The notes beneath the pieces were generated by a model. The model was given only the letters and a program-made list of their open reading frames with translations. It was not told the DNA's origin and did no database searches. Made by a program: the position numbers and the translations under genes. A stretch of 64,000 nt of DNA from Ruegeria atlantica (GTDB taxonomy: Bacteria; Pseudomonadota; Alphaproteobacteria; Rhodobacterales; Rhodobacteraceae), in the NCBI RefSeq assembly GCF_013032505.1, contig NZ_WQCG01000001.1, forward strand, positions 620,001 through 684,000. Direction: 5' to 3'. This document shows positions 1 through 9,004 of the stretch, one piece after another (within the stretch, counting starts at the first letter, position 1; every line of letters starts with the position of its first letter).

Positions 1-892
1 TCAACAGCGGCTCTTTACCCAATTTGGCCAATACGGCCGCGTGGGCACCTTCGGCGCTTTGGTGGCCTGCGACCGTGTGATCTAAGGCACCTTCGGCCAC
101 GCCTGCCAGACAGGCTGCAGCCGCCGAACAAATAAAGCCGTCAAGAATGACCGGAATGCGCAACGCCCGCGCAGCTGCGATGGCTCCGGCCATAGCCGCG
201 ATTTCGCGCCCGCCCAGACAGCGCAGGATTTCCAGCCCGTCGCGTGAACCGGCATGCAAGGCGACGCCTTCAGCCACAACACGGGTTTTGTTGGCCAGAC
301 CGGCGTCATCAACACCTGTGCCGCGTCCGGTCCAATCGGTCGCCTCCCCCCCGAACAGGGCGCAGGCGATGGCAGCCGCCGGGGTGGTGTTGCCGATCCC
401 CATCTCTCCGACAACCAGCAAGTCGGCGCTTGGATCAACGGCAGTCCAACCCACGCGCAACGCCGCGAGCAGTTCGTCCTCGGACATAGCTGGGCCTGAG
501 GTGAAATCAGCCGTGGGTCGGTTCAAATCCAGCGCGTGCACATTCATGGTCGCACCAGCGGCTTTGGCCAATTGATTAATCGCCGCGCCTCCATGTTCAA
601 AATTCATGACCATTTGAACGGTTACTTCTGGCGGAAAGGCGGAAACACCTTGCGCCGTAACGCCATGATTGCCCGCAAACACGATGACTTGGGGAGCAGA
701 GATCTGCGGTCGGGCGTCCCCGCGCCAGCCGGCATACCAAATCGCCAAATCCTCGAGCCGGCCCAAAGCACCGGGGGGTTTGGTCAGTTGTCCATTGCGC
801 TCGGCAGCACCTTGCAGCGCGGTTCCATCCGGTCCTGGAGCGTTGCTCAGAGCCTCGCGAAGAGAATTCAGGTCTTTTAGTTCGGGCAGCAT
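1..892 (-). CDS. cobT: Nicotinate-nucleotide--dimethylbenzimidazole phosphoribosyltransferase (3' part cut by window edge)
   Basis: Transfers phosphoribose from nicotinate mononucleotide to 5,6-dimethylbenzimidazole, making alpha-ribazole phosphate for the lower ligand of cobalamin. I translated the minus strand from the ATG at 892; the frame stays open to base 1, giving about 297 of roughly 340 residues. Recognisable family segments are VIFAGNHGV (about residues 70-78), [13 protein letters not shown] in the middle, [12 protein letters not shown] after it, and [14 protein letters not shown] near the edge. The C-terminal part, which carries the catalytic glutamate in this family, lies outside the window, so completeness cannot be judged. 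It is divergent from cobS with 79 bases between the starts, so both may be controlled from that gap. No cobalamin riboswitch fits in so short a space. Confidence 0.95.
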   Translation of the reverse strand, partial: MLPELKDLNSLREALSNAPGPDGTALQGAAERNGQLTKPPGALGRLEDLAIWYAGWRGDARPQISAPQVIVFAGNHGVTAQGVSAFPPEVTVQMVMNFEHGGAAINQLAKAAGATMNVHALDLNRPTADFTSGPAMSEDELLAALRVGWTAVDPSADLLVVGEMGIGNTTPAAAIACALFGGEATDWTGRGTGVDDAGLANKTRVVAEGVALHAGSRDGLEILRCLGGREIAAMAGAIAAARALRIPVILDGFICSAAAACLAGVAEGALDHTVAGHQSAEGAHAAVLAKLGKEPLL

Positions 893-971
893 CGAAAGCC
901 TCGTTGCATCAGAGTGGTCCTGTGTGTTTAACCGAAGCGTCCGATCCAACAAGACCCTGAAAGGCGCGGGA

Positions 972-1736
972 GTGAACAAAAACGACACTAAACTCTTTTC
1001 CGCTTGGGATTTTCCACTGTCGCTGGTGTTGTTGACGCGCCTGCCGATGCCACGTTTGCCAGAACGCCTGTTTGCGCGACAAGCCAATGCGGTCTGGGCG
1101 TTTCCACTGGTGGGGCTGTCAGTTGGGTTGTTGGCCTGTGTCTTTGGTTGGATAGCAAGCGCAACCGGCCTGCCTGCACTCGCCTGCGCCGTTATTCTGG
1201 TGACTGTGCTTGTGATCACCACGGGGGCTATGCACGAAGACGGGCTTGCAGACACGGCCGATGGGTTCTGGGGCGGGTTTTCCACGGAACGGCGCCTTGA
1301 AATCATGAAGGACAGCTATATCGGCGCCTACGGCGTTCTTACCCTTATCTTCAGCCAACTGCTGCGCGTCGCGCTGATCGCCGCGCTTTTGTCGGCCAAC
1401 GCCTTCACAGGTATTCTGGCGGCCTGCGTCATCTCGCGTGCAGTCATGCCAATACTAATGGCAACACTACCGAACGCCAGAAACAACGGGTTGAGCCATT
1501 CGGTCGGCGGCCCAAAGGCCGAGACTGCAGCGATAGGCTGTGGTCTCGCGGTCGTCTTGTCTCTGCTGCTGATTGGACCAAGTGCGCTGGTACCAACAGT
1601 TTTTTCGGCTCTGACAGTTGGAGTTCTAGCTTTGATCGCCAAAGCCAAGATTAAAGGACAGACAGGGGACGTTCTGGGAGCATCGCAACAAATATCAGAG
1701 CTTGCGTTCCTGATGGCCCTGGCCGCAACTCTCTAA
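972..1736 (+). CDS. cobS: Adenosylcobinamide-GDP ribazoletransferase (cobalamin synthase)
   Basis: Joins adenosylcobinamide-GDP to alpha-ribazole (phosphate) at the inner membrane, the last step of nucleotide loop assembly, using the product of the neighbouring cobT. From a GTG at 972 the protein is 254 residues, the usual family size. A longer open frame begins at 669 but overlaps cobT antisense and adds a non-family N-terminus, so I reject that start. Residues 88-97 contain [10 protein letters not shown], the acidic CobS signature followed by GFWGG. Several hydrophobic membrane segments follow, with [10 protein letters not shown] near the C-terminus, another family hallmark. The stop overlaps the convergent channel gene by four bases. 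The start is chosen by length and homology because the Shine-Dalgarno sequence is weak. Confidence 0.93.
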   Translation: MNKNDTKLFSAWDFPLSLVLLTRLPMPRLPERLFARQANAVWAFPLVGLSVGLLACVFGWIASATGLPALACAVILVTVLVITTGAMHEDGLADTADGFWGGFSTERRLEIMKDSYIGAYGVLTLIFSQLLRVALIAALLSANAFTGILAACVISRAVMPILMATLPNARNNGLSHSVGGPKAETAAIGCGLAVVLSLLLIGPSALVPTVFSALTVGVLALIAKAKIKGQTGDVLGASQQISELAFLMALAATL

Positions 1737-2503
1737 GTCGTTCCGCCTGTTTCGATCCGCAGTGTTTCGCCGCAATGCTTGCAATGCACCGCGTCCGGAT
1801 CGTGCCGATACAGGCCGCAATTCGAACACTTGTGACGCACTTTTTGGGGCATGAAAATTGCCTGAGCCAAGCGGACAAACAGGGCCACACCAACGATCAT
1901 AATGAAGACCGAGAACAGCTTGCCCGCCGGCGTCGCCAGCGTGATGTCCCCGAACCCGGTCGTGGTCAGGGTCGCCATAGTGAAATATAGCGCATCGACA
2001 TAAGCATGCGGGCTGTTTTCGGGGATGAAAAAGACTAGTACGGCCGTCGAAGTGGCAAACACGAAAACCAACAAGTTTATCGCCGCGATCACGGCGTCCT
2101 CATGCGTGCGGAAAAAATCGCTGTCCCGCCGCAAGTCCCTCAGCAGGTGGTAGGAGTGGATAAGGCGCAAAGCCCGCAAAATCCGCAGGAATGCCAGGTT
2201 CCACGGCAGGAACAGATCAAGGAACAACGAGACGATGACGACGATGTCGGCCAGCGTGTAGACTTGACGTAGCAGTTTCCAACGATCTTTCGAGATCCAC
2301 ATCCGCGCCGAAAAATCCAGCACAATAAAGAACCCGATGATCAGGCTAGCAACGGTGAAACCGAGGCCATGTTCGCCATTTGCTGTACCGACAAAGAAAA
2401 CGATGGTGATCGCGTCAAACAGGATCAACCCGTATCGAAACCAGACCGAAATCGGGTCGTGCCCGATATACAGATATTTGACTGCCTGCTTTACGTTCGC
2501 CAT
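1733..2503 (-). CDS. Voltage-gated potassium channel-like protein with C-terminal zinc ribbon
   Basis: A 256-residue ion channel subunit of the inner membrane. The N-terminal two thirds resemble a six-helix voltage-gated channel: an S4-like arginine-rich helix at about residues 106-126 (RILRALRLIHSYHLLRDLRR) and a pore loop with selectivity filter TTTGFGD at 180-186, the potassium signature in its GFG variant. After the last membrane helix (about 195-215) comes a cytoplasmic tail with two CxxC pairs, Cys226/Cys229 and Cys241/Cys244, spaced like a zinc ribbon. The channel assignment is well supported. The metal-binding tail is inferred from cysteine spacing and could act as an assembly or redox/metal-sensing module. 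The gene converges on cobS with a four-base overlap and appears to be monocistronic. Confidence 0.87.
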   Translation of the reverse strand: MANVKQAVKYLYIGHDPISVWFRYGLILFDAITIVFFVGTANGEHGLGFTVASLIIGFFIVLDFSARMWISKDRWKLLRQVYTLADIVVIVSLFLDLFLPWNLAFLRILRALRLIHSYHLLRDLRRDSDFFRTHEDAVIAAINLLVFVFATSTAVLVFFIPENSPHAYVDALYFTMATLTTTGFGDITLATPAGKLFSVFIMIVGVALFVRLAQAIFMPQKVRHKCSNCGLYRHDPDAVHCKHCGETLRIETGGTT

Positions 2504-2570
2504 CTACGCGCCTCTTCCTGCTGGAAAATTAGCCGCAAACGGGGTTTTGACCAAGCCGTCAAAAATGAAA

Positions 2571-2600
2571 AAGCCGCTCCCTTTCGGGAGCGGCCTGAAA
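2571..2600 (-). terminator. Rho-independent terminator of carD
   Basis: On the minus strand, downstream of carD, GCCGCTCCC and GGGAGCGGC form a nine-base stem with a short loop (2573-2594), followed by a T-rich tail (TTTTTCATTTTT). The direction and placement fit the end of the helicase/hslR/fdxA/carD run. Confidence 0.85.
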
Positions 2601-2617
2601 AACGGCATTCCTGGCGA

Positions 2618-3133
2618 TTATGCAGCAGCTGCGCGCGAGGTCAGAACCTCATCAACCTGCTTGGCTGCAGAGACTTCGCCAGCACCGGAAACAGCGGCGA
2701 CTTCGCGGGTCAGGCGTTCCAGCGCTGCTTCGTACAACTGACGCTCGGAATAGCTTTGCTCGCGCTGATCGTCGGTGCGGTGCAGGTCACGGACCACTTC
2801 GGCGATCGAGATCAGATCGCCTGAGTTGATCTTTTGCTCATATTCCTGCGCCCGACGCGACCACATCGCGCGTTTGACCTTGGCCTTACCTTTGAGCGTT
2901 TTCATCGCCTGACTGATGACGTCGGGCGAACTCAACGAGCGCAGACCCGATTCGGTGACCTTGTTGGTCGGTACCCGCAGGGTCATCTTGTCTTTTTCAA
3001 AAGAAATGACGAACAGCTCGAGCGAGTATCCCGCGACTTCCTGCTCTTCGATCGAGATGATCTGGCCCACACCATGGGCGGGGTAGACAACGTAATCGTT
3101 CGGGCGGAACTCAAGCTTTTTCGACTTAGACAT
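2618..3133 (-). CDS. carD: CarD/CdnL family transcriptional regulator
   Basis: RNA polymerase-binding regulator that stabilises open promoter complexes at many promoters, including rRNA promoters in studied relatives. The 171-residue product begins with the basic MSKSKKLEFRPNDYVVYPAHG, then the Tudor-like RNA-polymerase-interaction domain (about residues 9-70, YVVYPAHGVGQI) and an all-helical C-terminal domain (about 80-150) containing KRAMWSRRAQEYEQKI, typical of CarD. A terminator follows the gene. It lies 284 bases downstream of fdxA, so it probably has its own promoter in that gap, although the helicase/hslR/fdxA/carD order is conserved in alphaproteobacteria. No unusual residues are visible. 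Confidence 0.93.
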   Translation of the reverse strand: MSKSKKLEFRPNDYVVYPAHGVGQIISIEEQEVAGYSLELFVISFEKDKMTLRVPTNKVTESGLRSLSSPDVISQAMKTLKGKAKVKRAMWSRRAQEYEQKINSGDLISIAEVVRDLHRTDDQREQSYSERQLYEAALERLTREVAAVSGAGEVSAAKQVDEVLTSRAAAA

Positions 3134-3417
3134 ACAGGTTCATCCTTGGTTTCGAGAGCGAGGCACAGACAAAAATACGCCACAAACCGCGCCAGCATCG
3201 GGCCCGGTCAGGCGGCAAGTTTGTCATAAAATTAGAACTCCAAAGCGTACATACTTACGGAGTCATCCCCATCTCATTCATCATTCAGCTTCTGAGTATA
3301 TCACAAAAATGCGACACCCGAAAGGCCGCCCCCTAGCTGCGTCGAGAAAATCAATACTTCTCAGATACATAGAAGGCTAACGTGTGTCTGAACAGTTAAG
3401 TTCAACAAGCGAATCGC

Positions 3418-3756
3418 TTAACCACCCTCGCCGGGTGCGGCGATGAAGTACTTCTCAAGCTTGCCCTCTTCCCCGTCGCGTTCTTCTGCCTCAGGGAGCG
3501 GGTCTTTCTTTGTCACGATCACAGGCCATTCTTCCGCGTATTTTCGGTTAAATTCCACCCATTGATCCATACCCGGTTCGGTGTCCGGACGAATAGCGTC
3601 TGCCGGGCATTCCGGCTCACATACACCGCAGTCAATGCATTCATCGGGATGGATGACCAGCGTATTCTCGCCCTCATAAAAACAGTCCACCGGGCACACC
3701 TCAACGCAGTCGGTGTATTTGCAGCCGATACAGTTGTCCGTGACGACATAGGTCAT
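3418..3756 (-). CDS. fdxA: Ferredoxin FdxA, 7Fe-8S type
   Basis: Small soluble electron carrier with a [3Fe-4S] and a [4Fe-4S] cluster. The N-terminal half carries the two cysteine groups: [17 protein letters not shown] (about residues 9-25) and [12 protein letters not shown] (about 40-51). In the first group the residue pattern is that of Azotobacter FdI-like ferredoxins, where one cluster is a 3Fe cluster. The 112-residue length and the C-terminal extension with [13 protein letters not shown] match alphaproteobacterial FdxA. It is 53 bases downstream of hslR, probably in the same transcript. Its physiological partner is not shown by the neighbours. Confidence 0.95.
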   Translation of the reverse strand: MTYVVTDNCIGCKYTDCVEVCPVDCFYEGENTLVIHPDECIDCGVCEPECPADAIRPDTEPGMDQWVEFNRKYAEEWPVIVTKKDPLPEAEERDGEEGKLEKYFIAAPGEGG

Positions 3757-3809
3757 AGTCAGAATCCCATTCAGATATGGCGTTTAGCTAATCCAGACCG
3801 AGCTTGGCT

Positions 3810-4184
3810 TCAAGGTAACTCGCCATTCCGAGGGCGAGAAAGATCAAGCGCGCGCCGATCCTTCTTTGTTGGACGACCCTTTCCCTCAAACCCCGGATTT
3901 TTAGGAGGGGCGTCCTGTTTTTCTGTCAAATCCGCAAACAGTGTTTGCGCTTCCGTGGCTGGACCGCGTCTGACACCCAGAGCCTCGACCCGCACAACGC
4001 GTACGATACGACCCTGGGGGAATGTTAGAACGTCACCGGGTCCGACGGCCTGCGCCGGTTTCAAAACCCGGGTTCCGTTCAGTCGTACATGACCGCCGCT
4101 GACCTGCTTGGCGGCCAGGCTGCGGGTCTTGAAGAACCGCGCCTGCCACAACCACTTATCGATCCGCAGCTTGGCCTCGGCCAT
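3810..4184 (-). CDS. hslR: S4-domain RNA-binding protein, heat shock protein 15-like
   Basis: Predicted ribosome-associated RNA-binding protein; Hsp15 of enterobacteria binds stalled 50S subunits carrying nascent chains. The 124-residue product starts MAEAKLRIDKWLWQARFFKT, the opening of the S4 fold, with VRLNGTRVLKPAQAVGPGD completing the domain by about residue 65. A lysine/arginine-rich tail (about 95-124) follows and probably contributes to RNA binding. It starts six bases after the helicase stop codon, so the two are almost certainly co-transcribed. The exact substrate in this organism is inferred from the family. Confidence 0.88.
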   Translation of the reverse strand: MAEAKLRIDKWLWQARFFKTRSLAAKQVSGGHVRLNGTRVLKPAQAVGPGDVLTFPQGRIVRVVRVEALGVRRGPATEAQTLFADLTEKQDAPPKNPGFEGKGRPTKKDRRALDLSRPRNGELP

Positions 4185-4190
4185 GACGGA

Positions 4191-7001
4191 TCAGTTGCCG
4201 TCTTTCAAACCCATGAGCGCTGCTGCAAACGGGTTATCGGGATCGATCGCCTTTTCCTTCCGGGGAGGACGGGACGAGAATGTCTTACCACCCTGCGGTT
4301 TGCCACCCTTCTTGCCTTGCGGCTTACCGCGACCGTCCTGAGGTTTGCCGCGCGGTTTGCCTTTGCCGCCCTGCCCTTGCCGCTGTTCACGACGCGGACC
4401 ACGGTTGGCCTGACGCTGACGTCCCCAGGTGAATGTAAAGAACACCTCGACCTCGGGTTCCTCTGAAACAGGTTCGGTTGTCGATTCCGTATCCGTGGCC
4501 TCGGCTGACGCCTCGGCGGTCACGACGACTTCTTCGGTTGCGGCCTCCGGCGCCGGGGTTTCTTCCGCGGTAGCCTGTTCCGACGGCTCAGTCGCAGGCG
4601 TGTTGACTTCCGCGGGTGCAGGTTTGACCTTTTCGCGCTCACCGCGCTCGGCCTTATAGCCCAGCCCCTGCATCAGATCCGCAAACTGCTCCAGCGTCAT
4701 GCCGGTGATCGACAGCATGTCAGGCTTGGCCTCAAAACCACCCCGGCTGTCTTCGGCGCGTAGCATATCTGCCAGCCGCTCCAGCATGTCGATCCGGATC
4801 GAACGTTCACCGGCATCGCGGTAGCCGCACATGGTGTCGTAGCCTTGCGGCGCGTCCTTGGCGACAGGAACGGTGACCAAACCCGGAGGCGGTGCTTCGG
4901 GGAATTCCTGCAAGCCCTGCACCAACGCCCAAAGAACCAGACGCAATCGCGTCGGCGCGGGTTTCAACAAAAGAGGCATGAAAATGGTGAACTGGCCGAA
5001 CCGAATACCGTGTTTGCGCAAGGCACCGCGGGCATCCTGATCCAGATCCTTGACCTCTTGCGCAACTTGCGCGCGTGGCAGAACGCCCAACGCTTCGACC
5101 ATACGGAAGGCAAAGCCCTTGGCCAGGCCGGACAGTTCTTCATCGCGCGACAGGTTAAGCAGCGGCTCAAACAACGCTGCAACCTTGCGGTCGATGAAGT
5201 GCTGCAAACGGCGCTGCACTTTCTGCTCAACATCCGGGCCTGCAGCCTCATCCACAAAAACCTCGACCAACGGCTTGAGGGGTTCTGCGCCGGCAACCAG
5301 TTTGCCGACAGCATATTCGCCCCACATCAGGCCACCCTGATCGGTAAAATCAATTTCGGTATCGGGCGCGTTATAGAAGCGATCGGCACGCAGATGGAAT
5401 TGCGGCGCGAGTGCTTGCAAAGAGGCCGATTTCAGAGCTTTCGCTTCGGTTCCTTGCGCGCTTTTGTCCGGTGTAAACCGGAAACCTTCCAGACGACCGA
5501 CGAATTCTCCTTCGACGGTCACTTCACCCTTGTCATTTACTTCGGCCAAAAGGGCCTCCTTCTGTTTGAGCCGGCGCAGCAACACAGATGTGCGCCGGTC
5601 CACAAATCTTTGAGTCAAACGATCGTGAAGAGCGTCTGACAGGCTGTCTTCTACAGTGCGCGTTTCCGCGCGCCAATGTGATTCGTCACGCACCCATCCG
5701 TTTCGTTGCGCAACATATGTCCAGGTGCGAATATATGCCAACCTTTTGGACAGCGCATCAATATCCCCGTCTGTTTTGTCGATGCGGCGGATTTGCCGCG
5801 CCATGAAGTCATCAGGGATCGTGCCGCGTTCATGCAGATGACCATAGATCACCTCGAGCAGGCTAGCGTGTTCCGCGTGGCTGATACCGCGAAAATCGGG
5901 GATTCGGCACACATCCCATAACAATCGGACGGACGGGCCATCGCTTGCGCGGGCGATGACCTCGGCGTCCTGAGACAGCGATTTCAGTGCGTTCAGGTCG
6001 TCTGCGGGCCGCGCTTTGATCAGATGTTCGCTGTCGGGACCGACTTCCAACGAGTCGATGAGGGCCTCAATCGAGCCAAACCGCAAAGCGGCATTCCGCC
6101 AATTCAGCTTTTTCATCGGCGTGAACCGGCTGTCCATGATCGCCTGCGCGACCCCTTCGTCCAGCGGTGGGGCTTCACCCGTCACACCGAACGTGCCATC
6201 AGACATCCCGCGCCCTGCCCGGCCTGCGATCTGGGCCAGTTCATTGGGTGCCAGAAGCCGCATACGCCGGCCGTCAAACTTGGTCAGAGACGAAAACGCC
6301 ACGTGGTTCACATCTAGGTTCAGCCCCATCCCGATGGCATCAGTGGCAACCAGATAGTCAACCTCACCGTTTTGATACAATTCCACCTGAGCATTCCGGG
6401 TGCGCGGGCTGAGCGCCCCCATGACCACCGCTGCGCCGCCTTTTTGGCGACGCAGCAGTTCGGCAATGGCATAGACGTTGTCGACCGAAAATCCGACGAT
6501 TGCGCTGCGCGCGGGCATGCGGCTGATCTTTTTCGAGCCGGAGTAGACCAGCTGCGACATGCGATCGCGCCGCACAAACTGCGCTTCTGGCACCAGCGCT
6601 GCAATAGGCCCGCGCATGGTGTCAGCGCCCAGAAACAATGTCTCACTCGTGCCACGCGATCGCAGCAGACGGTCGGTAAACACGTGACCACGCTCAGGGT
6701 CGGCACAAAGCTGGATCTCGTCGATCGCCACAAAATCCGCACCCATGCCTTCGGGCATCGCCTCAACCGTGCAGACCCAATATTGCGCGCGCGGCGGAAC
6801 GATCCTTTCTTCGCCCGTGACCAGAGCGACAACAGACGGTCCCCGGATCGCAACTATCTTGTCATAGACCTCACGCGCCAGCAGACGCAGCGGAAGGCCG
6901 ATCACGCCTGTCCGGTGCCCCAGCATCCGCTCGATCGCGTAATGGGTTTTACCTGTGTTCGTTGGGCCAAGTACGGCCACGATTCGGGATGACCCGCTCA
7001 C
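4191..7001 (-). CDS. SUV3-like DExH-box RNA/DNA helicase
   Basis: A 936-residue ATP-dependent helicase of the Suv3/Ski2-like superfamily 2. Walker A is GPTNTGKT (residues 12-19), motif II is DEIQ (near 94), and motif VI-like TDAIGMGLNLD and QIAGRAGRG follow in the second RecA domain (about 215-270). The middle resembles mitochondrial Suv3 C-terminal regions. The last 200 residues are low complexity: an Ala/Glu/Thr-rich acidic stretch, then an Arg/Gly/Lys/Gln-rich tail (QGGKGKPRGKPQ and similar) likely to bind RNA. Translation starts at GTG 7001, preceded by a G-rich Shine-Dalgarno. It is first in the run with hslR, fdxA and carD. A role in RNA turnover is inferred from Suv3, which works with exoribonucleases; none is encoded nearby. 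Confidence 0.9.
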   Translation of the reverse strand: MSGSSRIVAVLGPTNTGKTHYAIERMLGHRTGVIGLPLRLLAREVYDKIVAIRGPSVVALVTGEERIVPPRAQYWVCTVEAMPEGMGADFVAIDEIQLCADPERGHVFTDRLLRSRGTSETLFLGADTMRGPIAALVPEAQFVRRDRMSQLVYSGSKKISRMPARSAIVGFSVDNVYAIAELLRRQKGGAAVVMGALSPRTRNAQVELYQNGEVDYLVATDAIGMGLNLDVNHVAFSSLTKFDGRRMRLLAPNELAQIAGRAGRGMSDGTFGVTGEAPPLDEGVAQAIMDSRFTPMKKLNWRNAALRFGSIEALIDSLEVGPDSEHLIKARPADDLNALKSLSQDAEVIARASDGPSVRLLWDVCRIPDFRGISHAEHASLLEVIYGHLHERGTIPDDFMARQIRRIDKTDGDIDALSKRLAYIRTWTYVAQRNGWVRDESHWRAETRTVEDSLSDALHDRLTQRFVDRRTSVLLRRLKQKEALLAEVNDKGEVTVEGEFVGRLEGFRFTPDKSAQGTEAKALKSASLQALAPQFHLRADRFYNAPDTEIDFTDQGGLMWGEYAVGKLVAGAEPLKPLVEVFVDEAAGPDVEQKVQRRLQHFIDRKVAALFEPLLNLSRDEELSGLAKGFAFRMVEALGVLPRAQVAQEVKDLDQDARGALRKHGIRFGQFTIFMPLLLKPAPTRLRLVLWALVQGLQEFPEAPPPGLVTVPVAKDAPQGYDTMCGYRDAGERSIRIDMLERLADMLRAEDSRGGFEAKPDMLSITGMTLEQFADLMQGLGYKAERGEREKVKPAPAEVNTPATEPSEQATAEETPAPEAATEEVVVTAEASAEATDTESTTEPVSEEPEVEVFFTFTWGRQRQANRGPRREQRQGQGGKGKPRGKPQDGRGKPQGKKGGKPQGGKTFSSRPPRKEKAIDPDNPFAAALMGLKDGN

Positions 7002-7023
7002 CTTTGCCCCCTGCCCCGGCTTG

Positions 7024-7593
7024 TTAGAGGGCCGAGCCCTCGACCCGGGGCTTCAGTCGATTCACGGCATTGGTTACTTCTTCATGGTGGGGATGTATAG
7101 CCAAAGCACGCTTATAGGCTTGCAGCGCCTTGTCGGGTCGATCGACAATTTCAAAAATCAGGCCCAATCCGTAGATGGCCTCGTAATTGTTGGGGTTCAA
7201 CGTCAGAGCGTATTCCAAGTCGGCCGCAGCCATACCGAAGCGTTCGATGCCAAAAAAGGCCGAGGCCCGCACATGCCAAGCCTCGGCAAATTGCGGCGCA
7301 TGATCGGTAAGGGCCGTCAGATGCTGGATTGCGGCCAGCGAGTCCCCGTCCTCCAGCGCTTCGCGTCCCCGTTCCAGCAACAGATCCGCCGAGGCTGAGC
7401 CAGACTGTGCCCACAATGCCTTGAGCTGGCGGTCAATGTTAATCGCCTGTTCGGGGGTTGCCTGCGACAATTGCAGTAATAGCTGTTCCTCATCCCTTGA
7501 ATCCGCAGTTTGTGCAAAAGAAGGGAGGGAAAACGTGACTAGCAGCGCTGTTGCCGCGACGATACCTTTGAGATTGGTGCTTGCAATGCTCAT
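7024..7593 (-). CDS. Secreted/periplasmic tetratricopeptide repeat protein
   Basis: A 189-residue TPR protein with no recognised specific function. The open frame extends upstream to 8082, but that part runs antisense to two plus-strand genes and lacks family features. The ATG at 7593 gives a clean signal peptide (hydrophobic stretch ending LPSFAQ at about residue 28), so I chose it. Three TPR-like helical pairs follow, for example AAADLEYALTLNPNNYEAIYG and ALQAYKRALAIHPHHEEV (about 120-175). The gene ends 22 bases upstream of the helicase start and may be transcribed ahead of it. TPRs usually mediate protein contacts; the partner is unknown. Confidence 0.82.
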   Translation of the reverse strand: MSIASTNLKGIVAATALLVTFSLPSFAQTADSRDEEQLLLQLSQATPEQAINIDRQLKALWAQSGSASADLLLERGREALEDGDSLAAIQHLTALTDHAPQFAEAWHVRASAFFGIERFGMAAADLEYALTLNPNNYEAIYGLGLIFEIVDRPDKALQAYKRALAIHPHHEEVTNAVNRLKPRVEGSAL

Positions 7594-7662
7594 AACAACG
7601 TTCAGTGTAGCGCAGCGCCCGTGGATGTCCATTCCCGGCGCACAAACATAGTGAGGAGAATC

Positions 7663-7953
7663 ATGAGCGACACCTTGGAAAAAGCCGCAGCCGCGCTGAA
7701 CGAAAAACTGTCGGGTGGCGATTTTAGCGCGTCGGCAAAATTTGCCATCGCCGATCTGGGCTCGATCGTTCTGGACGCAAGCGGCGCGCGCGTCAGTGAT
7801 GAAGAAACGGACGTCACCATGAGCGCGGACGCAGACACGTTCGAGCAGATCCTCAGCGGTGAGTTGAACCCTACCGGCGCATTCATGTCGGGTAAGCTGA
7901 CCGTGGATGGCGACATGGGCGTTGCCATGCAACTGGCATCGGCACTGGCCTGA
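7663..7953 (+). CDS. SCP2 sterol-binding domain protein
   Basis: A 96-residue single-domain SCP2 protein, expected to bind lipids or acyl chains in a hydrophobic tunnel. The start at 7663 has GAGGAG eight bases upstream. The sequence LNEKLSGGDFSASAKFAIADLGSIVLDASG and the later FMSGKLTVDGDMGVAMQLASAL are typical of bacterial stand-alone SCP2 proteins. Its stop codon shares an A with the ATG of the following hydrolase (TGATG), so the two are translationally coupled and likely act on related lipid substrates. A lipid role is family knowledge, and the coupling is seen directly. Confidence 0.9.
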   Translation: MSDTLEKAAAALNEKLSGGDFSASAKFAIADLGSIVLDASGARVSDEETDVTMSADADTFEQILSGELNPTGAFMSGKLTVDGDMGVAMQLASALA

Positions 7954-8930
7954 TGGATCTGTCGCCGGCCCCTTTCTTTGCAGACATGGCCGGCGTCCCC
8001 GCCGGTGGTCAGGCTCATTGGCTGAACACAGCGGACAATACGCGCATTCGGGTCGGCCACTGGCTGCCCGGAGGCGACGCATGCGGCACGGTGATGATGT
8101 TCCCCGGCCGCACTGAATACATCGAAAAATATGGCGATTGCGCGGCCGAGTTTATGGAGCGCGGATTTGCCTTTCTGGCCGTTGACTGGCGCGGCCAGGG
8201 CTTGGCTGACCGGCTGCTGGATGATCCACGCGTAGGCCATGTCGAGCAGTTCACGGATTATCAGCAAGACGTTCAGGTAACACTGGAACTGGCGAGCGAA
8301 CTGAACCTACCGAAACCGTGGTTCGTAATCGGACATTCTATGGGCGGGGCAATCGGTATGCGCGCGGCTTTGGAAAAGAACTGCTTTGCCGCCTGCGCCT
8401 TTACCGGACCGATGTGGGGCATTTTCTTTACGCCGATCATGAAACCGCTCAGCCGTCTGACAGCCTATTGGGGACCGCGGATCGGGTTGGGGGAAAAAAC
8501 ACCACCGACGACGTCCTTGGAAAGCTATGTGGCCTCCCAACCGTTCGAGGGGAATGTACTGACTCGCGATCCGGACATGTTCCGGATGATGAAGGATCAA
8601 CTGGCTGCACAGCCCGAACTGGCGCTTGGTGCGCCTTCTACAATCTGGCTGCGCGAGGCACTGGATGAATGCGCCTGGTTGATGGAACAGACAGCACCGA
8701 AAACGCCTTGCCTGACCTTTCTGGGCAGCCATGAACAGATTGTCGACCGCAAGGCCATTCGCGCCCGAATGGCGAATTGGCCTAGTGGCACCCTGGTCGA
8801 AATCCCAAATGGTGAACACGAAGTTCTGATGGAAGCGCCCGACGTGCGCGGGCCGGTCTTTGACCAGCTGGCCGCTCATTTCAAGGCCGCGTTGCCTGAT
8901 GCGGTGCAGGAACCAGCTCTGTCTTCGTGA
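7953..8930 (+). CDS. Alpha/beta hydrolase, lysophospholipase/monoacylglycerol lipase-like
   Basis: A 325-residue serine hydrolase of the PldB/monoglyceride-lipase type. Features are FPGRTEYIEKYG (about residues 50-61), AVDWRGQGLADR (77-87), the nucleophile elbow GHSMGG with Ser129, and a C-terminal GEHEVLMEAP with the likely catalytic histidine near residue 290. The fold and catalytic triad are consistent with cleaving acyl esters of lysophospholipids or glycerides. No signal peptide is visible, so it is probably cytoplasmic or peripheral. It is translationally coupled to the upstream SCP2 gene, supporting a shared lipid function. Exact substrate not assignable. Confidence 0.9.
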   Translation: MDLSPAPFFADMAGVPAGGQAHWLNTADNTRIRVGHWLPGGDACGTVMMFPGRTEYIEKYGDCAAEFMERGFAFLAVDWRGQGLADRLLDDPRVGHVEQFTDYQQDVQVTLELASELNLPKPWFVIGHSMGGAIGMRAALEKNCFAACAFTGPMWGIFFTPIMKPLSRLTAYWGPRIGLGEKTPPTTSLESYVASQPFEGNVLTRDPDMFRMMKDQLAAQPELALGAPSTIWLREALDECAWLMEQTAPKTPCLTFLGSHEQIVDRKAIRARMANWPSGTLVEIPNGEHEVLMEAPDVRGPVFDQLAAHFKAALPDAVQEPALSS

Positions 8931-9004
8931 ACACAACGAAGCACCGCTTGTGATCCCCGCCCTGCGCGCCTAGATGTTGGCGAAAGCTATTATCGAGGTG
9001 ATCC

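Noticed and set aside
669-971. Upstream extension of cobS
   Set aside because: Adds about 100 residues antisense to cobT without CobS homology. The GTG at 972 gives a normal-length protein.
893-971. Cobalamin riboswitch between cobT and cobS
   Set aside because: The gap is only 79 bases, too short for the roughly 200-base element, and no B12-box sequence is visible.
7594-8082. Upstream extension of the TPR protein frame
   Set aside because: Runs antisense through the SCP2 gene and the start of the hydrolase gene and has no signal peptide or TPR pattern.
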